Assembly (NCBI GenBank): GCA_023251875.1
Contig: JAHEXY010000009.1
Span: 62,001 to 126,000 of the forward strand
Length of the DNA: 64,000 nt
Source: Bacteroidota bacterium
Lineage (GTDB): Bacteria; Bacteroidota; Bacteroidia; JAHEXY01
Direction of reading: 5' to 3'
Each line of letters starts with the position of its first letter. The first letter of the stretch is position 1. The notes beneath the pieces were generated by a model. The model did not search any database. It was given only the letters and a program-made list of their open reading frames with translations, and had not been told where the DNA came from. This document shows, piece after piece, positions 26,212-35,757 of the stretch. Position numbers and translations under genes: made by a program.

Positions 26212-26592
26212 TTATTTCAAAAACAGAATAACAATCAAAAGTATAATTTGTATTATACTTAATCCCGTTCCCATCCATAAATACCATAATAAGCAAATAT
26301 TCATTATTAGCAATGCCTTCCATGCCCATTGGTAATTTAACCCGAAGCATATCGTTAAAATAATACCCATTAAACCCCATAATACAAAAATCATTTTCAT
26401 TAATGTTGATTGAGGATCTATTCCAATAAATTTTACTATCCCATTCCATGGGCCAAGCTGCCCGGCATACTCTCCTTCTGTTGGTCTAATGTAATCTCCT
26501 TTTATTAACGCCCTGCTTCCATCAAACAACATATATCCAAAATTTAATACTGCTAAAATTATAACTATCCATTTTAAAATAATGAGTGCCAT
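26212..26592 (-). CDS. Small integral membrane protein of unknown function (126 aa)
   Basis: Hydrophobic segments are LIILKWIVIILAVLNFGYML, LMKMIFVLWGLMGIILTICF, AWKALLIMNICLLWYLWMG and IIQIILLIVILFL, so about four helices. A polar loop (DYIRPTEGEYAGQLGPWN) lies between the first two. I do not recognise a named family, although the GPWxxIV...GI loop looks conserved-type. It lies inside the island bracketed by the duplicated pyruvate carboxylase end: the right copy starts 31 bp upstream of its ATG and the palindrome array lies just past its stop. It may be a passenger gene or the original neighbour of pyruvate carboxylase. Confidence 0.7.
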   Translation of the reverse strand: MALIILKWIVIILAVLNFGYMLFDGSRALIKGDYIRPTEGEYAGQLGPWNGIVKFIGIDPQSTLMKMIFVLWGLMGIILTICFGLNYQWAWKALLIMNICLLWYLWMGTGLSIIQIILLIVILFLK

Positions 26593-26622
26593 ATATTTTT
26601 AAATTAATTGTGATTTTTTATC

Positions 26623-26718
26623 AAAATCCGCGTCATCTGCGTTCTATTTCCTAATCCAGCACCAACACCAAATCATCTGCCCCCACCCTACTGCCTTCTT
26701 TTAAGGTGATGTCTTTTA
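26623..26718 (-). repeat. Right (genic) copy of the duplicated pyruvate carboxylase gene end
   Basis: This is the intact 3' end of the pyruvate carboxylase gene plus 28 bp of 3' flank, matching 24489-24584 (82 nt identical, then 11 of 14). The flanking part contains the string ATCCGCGTCATCTGCGTTC, which resembles a dispersed intergenic repeat seen in many bacterial genomes (from memory). Confidence 0.9.
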
Positions 26719-29700
26719 TTTCTGCAGTTTCAGAAGCGGTAATTGTGGTTTCCATTTTCATGGCTTCGATTACAAAGAGTGGTTCGTTGCGTTTTACGGC
26801 TTGGCCTTTTTTTACAAATACTTTTGAAAGTAATCCTTGTAGGGGTGAGCCAATTTGTTTGGGATTATCTTTTTCTGCTTTGAGGTTTTCAATCTTTTTT
26901 ATTTTTAATGAGCGGTCAGTAACTTCAATATTTCTTATTTGTCCGTTGATTTCAAAAAACATAGTGCAGTTTCCATTTTCATCCGGAGTGCCTCTTGAAA
27001 TTAATTTTATCATCAATGATTTTCCTCTTTCTATTTCAATCATTATTTCTTCACGCACATCAACACCAAAGAAAAAATTTTTGGTTGAAAGCTTCATTAC
27101 GCTTCCATACTCCTGCATAAAGTTGTAATATTCTTCAAAAACTCTAGGATAAAATTTATAGGATAAATAATCGGTAAATTTTAATGTGCTATCAAATTTT
27201 TTATGGAAGTCGGCAAAGTCTTTATCAAAATCGATAGGTTGTAAATGATCGTTGGGTCTACCACTCAACGGTTTTTTATCTTTCAAAATAATATTTTGTA
27301 ATTCCTTTGGAAAACCTCCGGGAGGCTGGCCAATAGCGCCCATAAAATAACTTTGCACCGATTCAGGAAAAGAAATTGATTCTCCTTTTTCCAGTACATC
27401 TTTTGCCGTTAAATCGTTGCTTACCATGAACTGCGCCATATCGCCCACTACTTTTGAACTAGGCGTTACTTTTACAATATCACCAAAAAGATGATTTACT
27501 TCTTCATACGCTTCTTTAACACGTTCAAATTTATTTCCCAATCCTAATGCAAATGCTTGCGGTTTTAGATTAGAGTATTGCCCACCCGGAATTTCATGGT
27601 AAAAAACTTCTGCGGTACTCGCTTTTAAGCCTGACTCAAAAGGATAATAATAATCTCTAACAGTTTCCCAATAAGAAGAAAATTGGTTTAGTGATTTTAT
27701 ATCGTAAGGATTTTCTCTTTCATGAAAACGCATCATCTCAACAATTGAGTTGAAATTGGGTTGAGATGTTAATCCGGATAAACCACCCAATGCAACATCA
27801 ACAGCATCTATTCCTGCTTCAATAGCTTTTAAATAAGTTGCAGATTGTAATGATGAAGTATCATGGGTATGCAAATGAATTGGAATTTTAACAGTGTCTT
27901 TTAAGGCTTCAATTAATTCTTTGGCTGCATAAGGTTTTAAAAGACCGGCCATATCTTTAATTCCCAAAATATGCGCTCCTGCATTTTCCAACTCTTTTGC
28001 TAATTGCAAATAATAGTTGAGTGTGTATTTTGTTTTCGATTTATCTAAAATATCTCCGGTATAACAAAGCGAACCTTCAGCAATACCTTTTGTACGTTTG
28101 CGCACAAAATCAATACAAGGCTCCATGCCTTTCATCCAATTGAGTGAATCGAAAATGCGAAAAATATCTACTCCACTTTCCCATGATTGCTCTACAAATT
28201 TTTCAATTAAATTATCCGGATAAGCTGTATAGCCAACACCATTGGCACCACGAATCAACATCTGCAATAAAATATTAGGAACAGCTTTTCTTAATTCTGT
28301 TAAACGCTCCCAAGGATCTTCATGTAAAAATCGCAAGCAAACATCAAAGGTTGCTCCCCCCCAAACTTCCATACTAAATGTCTGCGGGTGATGTTTTGCA
28401 AAGCTTTCGGCTACTTTCATCATATCGTAGGTGCGCACACGTGTTGCAAGTAATGACTGATGTGCGTCACGCATAGTAGTATCCGTGTACTGAATTTTCT
28501 TTTCGTTCTTCAACCATTTGCAAAATTCATCAGGGCCTAATTCGGTTAATAAATCTTTGCTTCCTTTCGGGAAAGCATCATAATGTTTAAATGAAGGAAC
28601 ATGAGGTTTTACAAATTGTTTGTGCAATTCTTTGTCTATGGTTTTTACATCGGGATGTCCATTAATCGTAACATCTCCTAAATATTTCACAACACGCGTA
28701 GCCCTGTCTTTTCGTTTCGAGAATTTAAAAATTTCAGGATGGTCTTTAATAAAATTTACGGTAGCGCTTCCTGAAATAAAATCAAGATTGCACATGATGT
28801 TGTGTAAAAATTCAATATTGTGTTTTACTCCGCGTACACGAAATTCTTCTAATGCACGTTTCATTTTTCTGGTAGCACCTTCAAAAGTTCTTGAATGTGC
28901 AGAAACTTTTACCAGCATAGAATCAAAGAAAGGACTAATCTTAACTCCTGTATAAATGCTTCCTTGATCAAGCCTAATTCCTAATCCACCCGGACTACGA
29001 TATGCAATAATGGTTCCGTAATCTGGTTTAAAATCATTCAAGGGATCTTCAGTAGTAATGCGGCATTGAATAGCACAGCCGTACATACTTACCTCTTTTT
29101 GACTTTGAATACCAATTTGATCTTCAAATAATTTATGTCCGGCCGCAGCACGAATTTGCAACTTCACCAAATCAATTGAAGTGATCATTTCCGTTACCGT
29201 GTGCTCAACCTGAATACGGGTATTTACTTCTATAAAATATATTTTATTATTGCCATCAACCAAAAATTCAACCGTTCCAACATTGTTATAATTTACAGCT
29301 TTAGCCAAACGCAAAGCATAATCATATAATTGATTTCTCACAGCTTCATCTAATGAAATAGCCGGAGCAATCTCTACTACTTTTTGAAAACGTCTTTGCA
29401 CTGAGCAATCGCGCTCAAAAAGATGAATAACATTTCCAAAATTATCGGCAGCAATTTGAACTTCTATGTGCTTAGGATTTTCTACAAATTTCTCCATAAA
29501 CACCGTATCGTCTCCAAAGGCAGTTTTAGCTTCCCTCCTAGCCTCACCGTATGAAACTGTTAACTCATCGTCATTGCGCACAACACGCATGCCCCTACCA
29601 CCACCACCTGCAGCAGCCTTAATCATAATAGGAAAACCAATTCGATGCGCTTCTTTTAAAGCAATAGTTAAATCTGTTAAGGCTTCTTTATTGCTTTCTA

Positions 29701-30097
29701 TAATAGGAACATGATTGGCAATAGCAATTTGTTTGGCTTTTATTTTATCGCCCAGGCTTTCCATTACATCGGGCCTTGGACCAATAAAAATAATTCCTGC
29801 TTCTTGGCATTTACGCGCAAAGTGAAAATTTTCTGAAAGAAATCCGTAACCGGGATGAATGGCATCTACACCATTCTGTTTTGCCACATTAATAATTTCA
29901 TCAATATCTAGATAAGGCTTTAAAGGCTCATCATCATTACCTACTTGATAAGCCTCATCTGCTTTATAGCGATGTTGAGAGTATCGATCTTCGTAAGTAT
30001 AGATAGCACAAGTTCTAATTCCTAATTCAACACAGGCACGAAAAACACGAATGGCTATTTCTCCTCTATTGGCTACAAGTACTTTTTTGATGGTCAT
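26651..30097 (-). CDS. pyc: Pyruvate carboxylase (1148 aa)
   Basis: Carboxylates pyruvate to oxaloacetate using ATP and bicarbonate, feeding the TCA cycle and gluconeogenesis. The start is the ATG at 30097 (MTIKKVLVANRGEIAIRVFR), not the upstream ATG at 30124, which overlaps the promoter. Domains in order are biotin carboxylase (ATP loop KAAAGGGGRGMRVV; YGFLSEN), carboxyltransferase from about residue 525 (QYTDTTMRDAHQSLLATRVR; metal-binding HLHTHDTS), the allosteric/linker region, and a C-terminal biotinyl domain with EAMKMETT (Lys about 1114). The length is normal for the single-chain enzyme. Its biotinylation would depend on birA at 39841-40599. A second copy of the last 22 codons and 3' flank is found about 2.1 kb downstream, across the repeat island. 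Confidence 0.97.
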   Translation of the reverse strand: MTIKKVLVANRGEIAIRVFRACVELGIRTCAIYTYEDRYSQHRYKADEAYQVGNDDEPLKPYLDIDEIINVAKQNGVDAIHPGYGFLSENFHFARKCQEAGIIFIGPRPDVMESLGDKIKAKQIAIANHVPIIESNKEALTDLTIALKEAHRIGFPIMIKAAAGGGGRGMRVVRNDDELTVSYGEARREAKTAFGDDTVFMEKFVENPKHIEVQIAADNFGNVIHLFERDCSVQRRFQKVVEIAPAISLDEAVRNQLYDYALRLAKAVNYNNVGTVEFLVDGNNKIYFIEVNTRIQVEHTVTEMITSIDLVKLQIRAAAGHKLFEDQIGIQSQKEVSMYGCAIQCRITTEDPLNDFKPDYGTIIAYRSPGGLGIRLDQGSIYTGVKISPFFDSMLVKVSAHSRTFEGATRKMKRALEEFRVRGVKHNIEFLHNIMCNLDFISGSATVNFIKDHPEIFKFSKRKDRATRVVKYLGDVTINGHPDVKTIDKELHKQFVKPHVPSFKHYDAFPKGSKDLLTELGPDEFCKWLKNEKKIQYTDTTMRDAHQSLLATRVRTYDMMKVAESFAKHHPQTFSMEVWGGATFDVCLRFLHEDPWERLTELRKAVPNILLQMLIRGANGVGYTAYPDNLIEKFVEQSWESGVDIFRIFDSLNWMKGMEPCIDFVRKRTKGIAEGSLCYTGDILDKSKTKYTLNYYLQLAKELENAGAHILGIKDMAGLLKPYAAKELIEALKDTVKIPIHLHTHDTSSLQSATYLKAIEAGIDAVDVALGGLSGLTSQPNFNSIVEMMRFHERENPYDIKSLNQFSSYWETVRDYYYPFESGLKASTAEVFYHEIPGGQYSNLKPQAFALGLGNKFERVKEAYEEVNHLFGDIVKVTPSSKVVGDMAQFMVSNDLTAKDVLEKGESISFPESVQSYFMGAIGQPPGGFPKELQNIILKDKKPLSGRPNDHLQPIDFDKDFADFHKKFDSTLKFTDYLSYKFYPRVFEEYYNFMQEYGSVMKLSTKNFFFGVDVREEIMIEIERGKSLMIKLISRGTPDENGNCTMFFEINGQIRNIEVTDRSLKIKKIENLKAEKDNPKQIGSPLQGLLSKVFVKKGQAVKRNEPLFVIEAMKMETTITASETAEIKDITLKEGSRVGADDLVLVLD

Positions 30098-30121
30098 AAC
30101 AATTGCAGATAAAATTTGCTG

Positions 30122-30152
30122 CAAAGGTAGGGATTTTAGAGGGTTTTTACAA
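30122..30152 (-). promoter_or_regulatory. Promoter of pyruvate carboxylase
   Basis: On the minus strand: TTG (plus CAA 30150-30152), a 20-nt spacer, then TACCTTTG (plus CAAAGGTA 30122-30129), an exact TAnnTTTG, 24 bp before the ATG at 30097. The -33 box lies inside the last codons of the upstream gene. Confidence 0.55.
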
Positions 30153-32511
30153 TTCGTTTTGTGGCTACAGTTTGTTTGTTATTTATTAGCGAAACAAAAT
30201 AAATACCAGCAGCAAGTTTATTTGAAATATCAATTTTATCTTGATTTAATTCGATTGGTATTGTTAATTCTTTTTGCCCAAGAGCATTGGTAATTACCAT
30301 AGAAGCATCTTTTAGTTTTGTATTAGAAGAAAATGAATATTGTACATAGGCATTATCTACAACCGGATTGGGATAAATATTTAATGATGCACTGTTTTGA
30401 TTAATTTCATGCACGCCAAACAATGGATCAGACCAAGTTTCAAAATCATCAATACCTGCTTCAACAAGGTGGCCCGTATTAGCTTGATCGGCAGTATAAA
30501 TTAAAAGTTGCATATTAGACGTAATGGAAATAGGATAATTTACCAAATCAAACGTATCTCTTACCCATTGAGATTGTTGGGTGTTTTTGGTTATTGTTTC
30601 CAATACTACAGTATCAATACCATCAGTAATTGAAATAACTAAAGAATCGTTGGCATTGCCTTGTCCGCCTTTGTTAAAAAACCATCTATTAAAGGCTAAG
30701 TATTTATCTCCCATTAAACCTCCATCATAATTAAAAATAGGAGAAGTAAGCAAAGTATAACCATTATCTACGTCATCCGTGGCAGCTTCACCTCCTCCAT
30801 TACCGGTAACAAAACATTTATCAGAACAATCTCCTGAAGAATCGTATTCAGGATTGGCATCACCGGGATTGTTAAATTCTGTTCCTATAGGCTCTGCTCT
30901 TTCCCAATGGCCGGAAGACGAGTTACCGGATTCGGTCCAACCGTAATCAAAAGTAAAATCATCATAATAGCCTTTTTGTAAAGTAATGCTAAAAGAAGAT
31001 GTAGTTGGAATATCTTGTTGATCCATACATTGAGTAATGTATCCCCACTTACCTACTACAATATCATATTGATCTTGGTATACTCCAGTATTTTGATATT
31101 CGCCACTTGTGTCTGTTGTTCCGGTAAAATTAAAATCGGTATTGTTAATGGTAACATAAGCTCCCTCAACTGGATTTCCTAAATCATCTACCACAATTAC
31201 ATTTACATCATAAGTTGTTTCTTGAATTAATTGAACATCAAGTATGGTTAGTACACCATTAGCAAGAGCTACCGATTCTGTATCTGATAAATATCCCGGC
31301 TTTGAAAAAACAACTGAATACATTCCCGAATCTGCAACACCGCTTCCATAATCACCGGTAAGGCTAGTTTTAGTTGAGTTGGTACTTGTTAAAATATCAA
31401 CACTTACATTGTATAAAGATGCACTTGAATTTTTATCGGTAACATTTCCTTTTAAATAACATGCTTGCGTATAGGTTGGTTTCAATACAAATAGTCCATT
31501 TATCATATCAGAAACTAAAAGATTACCAGATGGTAAATACGGATAAACGCCCCAATCACCCGTTTCTCCATCGCCAGCACCCTGTGAATAGGTATCGTAA
31601 TTGCCTACTTCTACCATATTATCTGGGTATGTAGCATCCACAATAATGACTCCATCTTTGTAATAAGAAGTTGCCAAAAAGTTTTTATTTACAACATAAG
31701 TATTATGTACAATTGCATTACTTCCGGGATTTGATTGGCAACGATCGAGTTCCTTTATATTTGAAAGATCTGAAACATCATAAGACGTAATATAGGAATT
31801 GCTCACTTCGTCAGTAGTGAAAATATATTTACCATCATCAGTTAACCAGCAATTATGAGTAAACACACCGGGTGTAGTTTGGCTGGCTAATAATTTAAGA
31901 TTTGCTTTGTCAGAAGCATCAATTACTAATAATTTACCATCATAAATAGCACCTGCCCATAAGGTATCTCCCCTTACATATCCATCATGAATATAATAAT
32001 CAGTATAAGTACCCAAAATAGTAGGCGCATTAGCCTTTGTTAAGTCTAAGATCATGGCACCTTGTGCCGCATTAGATCCAAAAACATAAGCAATACCCTT
32101 TTCGTCAATAAAAATAGTATGCGAAGTGTTTAAGCCTCCTCCTGTAAAATGGGTATAAGTAATTCCAGAAGCATCAGGCAATGTGCTTAAATCAATAATA
32201 AGCAAACCATTTCCGCCTTCAGTTGTAACATAAGCATGTTTGTTCCATACTTTTAATTCTCTCCAAATAGAAGAAACATCTTTTATGGTATCAATTTCTA
32301 TAGGATTTGTAGGTATTGTAACATCAACAATAGAAACTCCATATGAAGTTCCCACTAATGCATATTCATTTCCTAAACTATCTACATATCCCCAAATGTT
32401 GCTTAATTGCACGCTTCCGTATGGAAGATTAGAAAGTAGTGTAAGATTTTTTTGAGAAAATAATTGCAGGCAAAAAAAAGTTGCCAATAAACTTAAAGTA
32501 AAATGTTTCAT
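30136..32511 (-). CDS. Choice-of-anchor B family secreted protein, T9SS type A (791 aa)
   Basis: After a signal peptide (MKHFTLSLLATFFCLQLFS), residues about 20-345 form an LVIVD-type beta-propeller of the choice-of-anchor B family (SNIWGYVDSLGNEYALVGTS, VSIVDVTIPTNP, LLIIDLSTLP). Two carboxypeptidase-regulatory-like beta domains follow (LKGNVTDKNSSASLYNVSVD; VVDDLGNPVEGAYVTINNTD). A jelly-roll region is at about 515-690, and a type A sorting tail ends the protein (LNIYPNPVVDNAYVQYSF ... GIYFVSLINNKQTVATK). It is exported and anchored or released by T9SS. The ligand is unknown. It ends 38 bp upstream of pyc but appears to be a separate unit, because pyc has its own promoter. Confidence 0.85.
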   Translation of the reverse strand: MKHFTLSLLATFFCLQLFSQKNLTLLSNLPYGSVQLSNIWGYVDSLGNEYALVGTSYGVSIVDVTIPTNPIEIDTIKDVSSIWRELKVWNKHAYVTTEGGNGLLIIDLSTLPDASGITYTHFTGGGLNTSHTIFIDEKGIAYVFGSNAAQGAMILDLTKANAPTILGTYTDYYIHDGYVRGDTLWAGAIYDGKLLVIDASDKANLKLLASQTTPGVFTHNCWLTDDGKYIFTTDEVSNSYITSYDVSDLSNIKELDRCQSNPGSNAIVHNTYVVNKNFLATSYYKDGVIIVDATYPDNMVEVGNYDTYSQGAGDGETGDWGVYPYLPSGNLLVSDMINGLFVLKPTYTQACYLKGNVTDKNSSASLYNVSVDILTSTNSTKTSLTGDYGSGVADSGMYSVVFSKPGYLSDTESVALANGVLTILDVQLIQETTYDVNVIVVDDLGNPVEGAYVTINNTDFNFTGTTDTSGEYQNTGVYQDQYDIVVGKWGYITQCMDQQDIPTTSSFSITLQKGYYDDFTFDYGWTESGNSSSGHWERAEPIGTEFNNPGDANPEYDSSGDCSDKCFVTGNGGGEAATDDVDNGYTLLTSPIFNYDGGLMGDKYLAFNRWFFNKGGQGNANDSLVISITDGIDTVVLETITKNTQQSQWVRDTFDLVNYPISITSNMQLLIYTADQANTGHLVEAGIDDFETWSDPLFGVHEINQNSASLNIYPNPVVDNAYVQYSFSSNTKLKDASMVITNALGQKELTIPIELNQDKIDISNKLAAGIYFVSLINNKQTVATKRIVKTL

Positions 32512-32689
32512 AATGGTTTTAAAATAATTGAAGAAGAATAATTGGGTTTGACTTTTTTAATGGAAATACAAGATAAAATATATTATTTAAATTAGCTATA
32601 CCTTGCGCATCATAGAGAGCGAATTATCTTTAAATCAAATTTTTATTAATGAAATGAAAAAAAGGCTATTTAAAATAGAATTAGAGATT

Positions 32690-33604
32690 ATGAATTATAA
32701 ATTAAGAATTCAATTTGTAAAACTAGTATGCTATATGGCGTTACTAGTTATTATAGTATTGACAAATAGTTGCAAAATTCAAAGACCTGATAAAAGATTT
32801 TCATATTCGGTAATTTATCCAACATATCCCAATAAAAAAGGCCCCTCTATTTATATTGATGAAGCGCATCATGAAGAACATACTTTAACTACAGGCTATA
32901 AGCCTTTTGCTGATGTTTTAAAGAGTGATGGTTACAATGTATTTGGATTCAATGAAATTTTCAGTGATAGTTCTTTGAAAAAAGTTGAAGTACTTGTTAT
33001 TGTAAATGCATTAAATGAAAAAAACATTCATCCTAAAACATTACCTACCTTTTCTGCTTTTACTAATGATGAAATTACTGCAATAAAAAAATGGGTTGAA
33101 AATGGAGGATCATTATTTTTGGTGGCCGATCACATGCCTTATCCCGGAGCTGCATCTGATCTGGTATCTCAATTTGGATTTACATTAATGAATTGCTTTG
33201 CAATGCGATCGAAATTTAGAGGAAACATTGTTTTTACAAAAAATGAGCACACATTAAATTCATTTGAACCTATTACCAATCGTCTTGATTCAATTGCAGC
33301 TTACTTTGGATCGGCATTTCAAATACCTAAAGAAGCTCATAATCTTCTTTCGATACCCAATGATTTTAAAATTTATTTAACTAAAAAGCCTTGGAGATTT
33401 TATATGAATACAACAATTATTTCAGCTGAAGGTTATTCTCAAGGAGCCGTTTTAGAATATGGCAAAGGAAAAATGGCTGTGTTTGGAGAGGGTGCTATGT
33501 TTACTGCTCAATATATGGCTTTGAGTAAATCGGGTATTAATGCTCCAAAAGCAAAAAATAATGTACATTTTTTACTTAATACCATGCACTGGTTAACAGA
33601 ATAA
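32690..33604 (+). CDS. DUF4350-like lipoprotein (304 aa)
   Basis: The ATG at 32690 gives a compact lipoprotein signal, MNYKLRIQFVKLVCYMALLV, leading to the lipobox LTNSC. In-frame ATGs at 32603 and 32654 would add a charged extension in front and are less likely. The mature part begins with IYIDEAHHEEHTLTTGYKPF, followed by VLVIVNALNEKN and IKKWVENGGSLFLVADHMPYPGA, the flavodoxin/ThuA-like pattern of DUF4350 proteins. It ends with LEYGKGKMAVFGEGAMFTAQ. Such domains bind small ligands or act in envelope functions; the role here is not known. It is single and divergent from the choice-of-anchor B gene. Confidence 0.75.
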   Translation: MNYKLRIQFVKLVCYMALLVIIVLTNSCKIQRPDKRFSYSVIYPTYPNKKGPSIYIDEAHHEEHTLTTGYKPFADVLKSDGYNVFGFNEIFSDSSLKKVEVLVIVNALNEKNIHPKTLPTFSAFTNDEITAIKKWVENGGSLFLVADHMPYPGAASDLVSQFGFTLMNCFAMRSKFRGNIVFTKNEHTLNSFEPITNRLDSIAAYFGSAFQIPKEAHNLLSIPNDFKIYLTKKPWRFYMNTTIISAEGYSQGAVLEYGKGKMAVFGEGAMFTAQYMALSKSGINAPKAKNNVHFLLNTMHWLTE

Positions 33605-33754
33605 TTTATTTACTAATAGTAATTTCATCAATATATCAACAGCTTATAATTTGATTTGAAAAATATTATTTATAAGTTAAAGCATGATTAAAATATTTTA
33701 ACAAATGAAATAGCCATGCACTGAACCATTAAAAAACACTGATGAACATTGAAT

Positions 33755-33779
33755 GGCGTCCCGATTCATCGGAATGACT
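33755..33779. repeat. Short intergenic palindrome upstream of the CotH-like gene
   Basis: The core CCGATTCATCGG (33761-33772) is a 5-bp stem with a 2-nt loop inside a GCGTCCCGATT-type string that resembles common dispersed intergenic elements of Bacteroidota (from memory). It overlaps an upstream in-frame ATG of the CotH-like gene and argues against using that start. Confidence 0.4.
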
Positions 33780-33803
33780 TTAAAAAAAACAAATAATGCA
33801 CAT

Positions 33804-35348
33804 ATGAATATAAAAAATATACTACACGGCTTAATTCTTATAAGTATTGCTTTCTCCGCAAAATCTCAAAATTCCGGCAATCAATTTTTTAGCTCATCAC
33901 AAATACATACTATAAAAATTACTTCTTCTCTTTCTATTGATCAATTTTACGATTCACTTTCATACTATAAAGACCAAGCAAGCCTCACTAATGACAATAC
34001 ATATATAAAAGTTGATGTTGATATTGATGGCACTACGATTCAAGATATTGGTATAAGAATGAAAGGTAATTCATCCTATAATACAGAATCAAAAAAAAAA
34101 TCATTAAAACTGTCATTTGATGAATATATAGATGATCAGGAATATGATGGAATGGGAACTCTTAATTTAAATAACAGCATGTGGGACCCAACATTAATGA
34201 GAGAAAAAGTAACATTAGATTTTATGAATGAAATAGGTGTGTATGCGCCAAGATGTACTTATGCAAATGTGTATTTGAATAATATTTTGTGGGGATTGTA
34301 TTCAACGGTTGAGCAAATTGACAAAAAATATTTAAACACGAGAATTGGAGAAAACGATGGCAACTTATTTAAGTCCGGTGACGATGGTGGTGAATTTACT
34401 TGGTACGGAAACAATCAAAATGATTATGAAAATTATTTTAAACTCAAAACCAATGATAGCTTAAATGATTGGAGTGACTTAATCAATTTAATAGATGTTA
34501 TTAACAATACCGCGCCACTAAATTATTCTAGCACTTTAGAAACTGTTTTTAATTCAAATTCATTTATTAAATATTGGGCAGTTTGTAATCTATTAACCAA
34601 TTTAGATTCATATCTGGAGTCTACCAGAAATTTTTATATTTATCATAACCTTTTAACAGATAAATTTGATTGGATAGCATGGGATGTTAATGAATCTTTT
34701 GGTGTTTTTTCTAGTATGAATTATCCCAATACTTTTGAATATCCATTAGATGCGAGCGTGGGGCGGGTATTGATTGATAAATTAATAAATATTGCTACTT
34801 ATAAAGATCAATATACTGACTATCTATACAATTTAAACTCTAATTATGTAGGAACAAATTGGCTTAATAATAAAATAGACAGTATTTATTCGATAATCAA
34901 ACCATCGGTATATGCAGATACATTAAAAATGTTTACCAATCAAAATTTTGAAGATAATGTTGATACCACCGTTACGGCTACTGATATGTTTTCAAAAAAC
35001 ATCCCGGGCTTAAAAGAATTTATAAATAAAAGGTTCATCAATATGAATCAACAATTAATGGCAATCGGATATCCTTCGGCTATTCATGAACAAATAATGG
35101 ATGATGCTATTTTTGTTTTTCCTAATCCTAGTACTGATTATATAATCATATACCAAAATGAAAAAACCAATATTGAAAATTATTTAGAAATTTATGATAT
35201 AACCGGACAGAAAGTATTATCTCATTTTCTTACAAATAATATTGAGTATCTAAATATTAATTTTTTACATACCGGTTTATATAGTTATAAAATAGATAAT
35301 ACAAATAAGATATTAAAAACTGGAACTCTTTTACTAAAACCCAATTAA
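33804..35348 (+). CDS. CotH kinase-like secreted protein, T9SS type A (514 aa)
   Basis: CotH proteins are atypical kinases; Bacillus CotH phosphorylates spore coat proteins. The start at 33804 gives a signal peptide MNIKNILHGLILISIAFSAK. The core carries the family pattern: IGIRMKGNSSYNTESKKKSLKLSF (about residues 80-105), LNLNNSMWDPTLMREKVTLDF, VYLNNILWGLYSTVEQIDKKY and the metal-site segment FDWIAWDVNESFG. The C-terminal sorting tail is VFPNPSTDYIIIYQN ... LHTGLYSYKIDN. It is the first gene of a five-gene operon, 3 bp before the next gene. Targets are unknown; secreted or surface proteins are inferred from its location. Confidence 0.88.
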   Translation: MNIKNILHGLILISIAFSAKSQNSGNQFFSSSQIHTIKITSSLSIDQFYDSLSYYKDQASLTNDNTYIKVDVDIDGTTIQDIGIRMKGNSSYNTESKKKSLKLSFDEYIDDQEYDGMGTLNLNNSMWDPTLMREKVTLDFMNEIGVYAPRCTYANVYLNNILWGLYSTVEQIDKKYLNTRIGENDGNLFKSGDDGGEFTWYGNNQNDYENYFKLKTNDSLNDWSDLINLIDVINNTAPLNYSSTLETVFNSNSFIKYWAVCNLLTNLDSYLESTRNFYIYHNLLTDKFDWIAWDVNESFGVFSSMNYPNTFEYPLDASVGRVLIDKLINIATYKDQYTDYLYNLNSNYVGTNWLNNKIDSIYSIIKPSVYADTLKMFTNQNFEDNVDTTVTATDMFSKNIPGLKEFINKRFINMNQQLMAIGYPSAIHEQIMDDAIFVFPNPSTDYIIIYQNEKTNIENYLEIYDITGQKVLSHFLTNNIEYLNINFLHTGLYSYKIDNTNKILKTGTLLLKPN

Positions 35349-35351
35349 AAA

Positions 35352-35753
35352 ATGTTACAAAAAAAATATAGATACTATACCTTTTTTTTATTTATTGCTT
35401 TTACTGCTTGTGAAAAACCTGCAGGTGAAGGAGGTACATCTACAATAACAGGAAAAATTTATGCAAGAGAATACAATTCTAATTATACTTTATTAACAGC
35501 AGAATATTATGCCGCCAAAGAAGATGTATATATAATATATGGAGATGATAGCATTTATAGTGATGATTTTAAAACCAACTATGATGGGTCTTATGAGTTT
35601 AAATATTTAAGAAAAGGGAAATACACTTTATTTGCTTACTCAGATGATTCAACCTTTACTTCTGCTTCAGGAAAGGTTGTGAGAATGGTAGAAGTAGAAA
35701 TAACCAAGAATAACCAAGTTGTAGAAGCAGATGTAATTAACATCATCAACTAA
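35352..35753 (+). CDS. Small lipoprotein with one beta-sandwich domain (133 aa)
   Basis: A signal MLQKKYRYYTFFLFIAFTAC ends in a lipobox with Cys20, followed by the Gly/Glu-rich linker EKPAGEGGTST. The remaining residues (TGKIYAREYNS, EDVYIIYGDDSIYSDDFKTN, YDGSYEFKYLRKGKYTLFAY) have the layout of a carboxypeptidase-regulatory-like beta-sandwich. It has no catalytic motif. It is tightly packed in the operon, 3 bp after the CotH-like gene and 4 bp before the VTC gene, so it probably works with them at the cell envelope. Confidence 0.75.
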   Translation: MLQKKYRYYTFFLFIAFTACEKPAGEGGTSTITGKIYAREYNSNYTLLTAEYYAAKEDVYIIYGDDSIYSDDFKTNYDGSYEFKYLRKGKYTLFAYSDDSTFTSASGKVVRMVEVEITKNNQVVEADVINIIN

Positions 35754-35757
35754 GTTA

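Noticed and set aside
26192-26449. 85-codon frame overlapping the 126-aa membrane protein
   Set aside because: Same strand, different frame; the 126-aa frame has clean transmembrane helices and a better start, so this one is an overlap artefact.
26706-27128. 140-codon open frame antisense to the end of pyruvate carboxylase
   Set aside because: Lies wholly inside the pyc coding region on the other strand and shows no recognisable domain.
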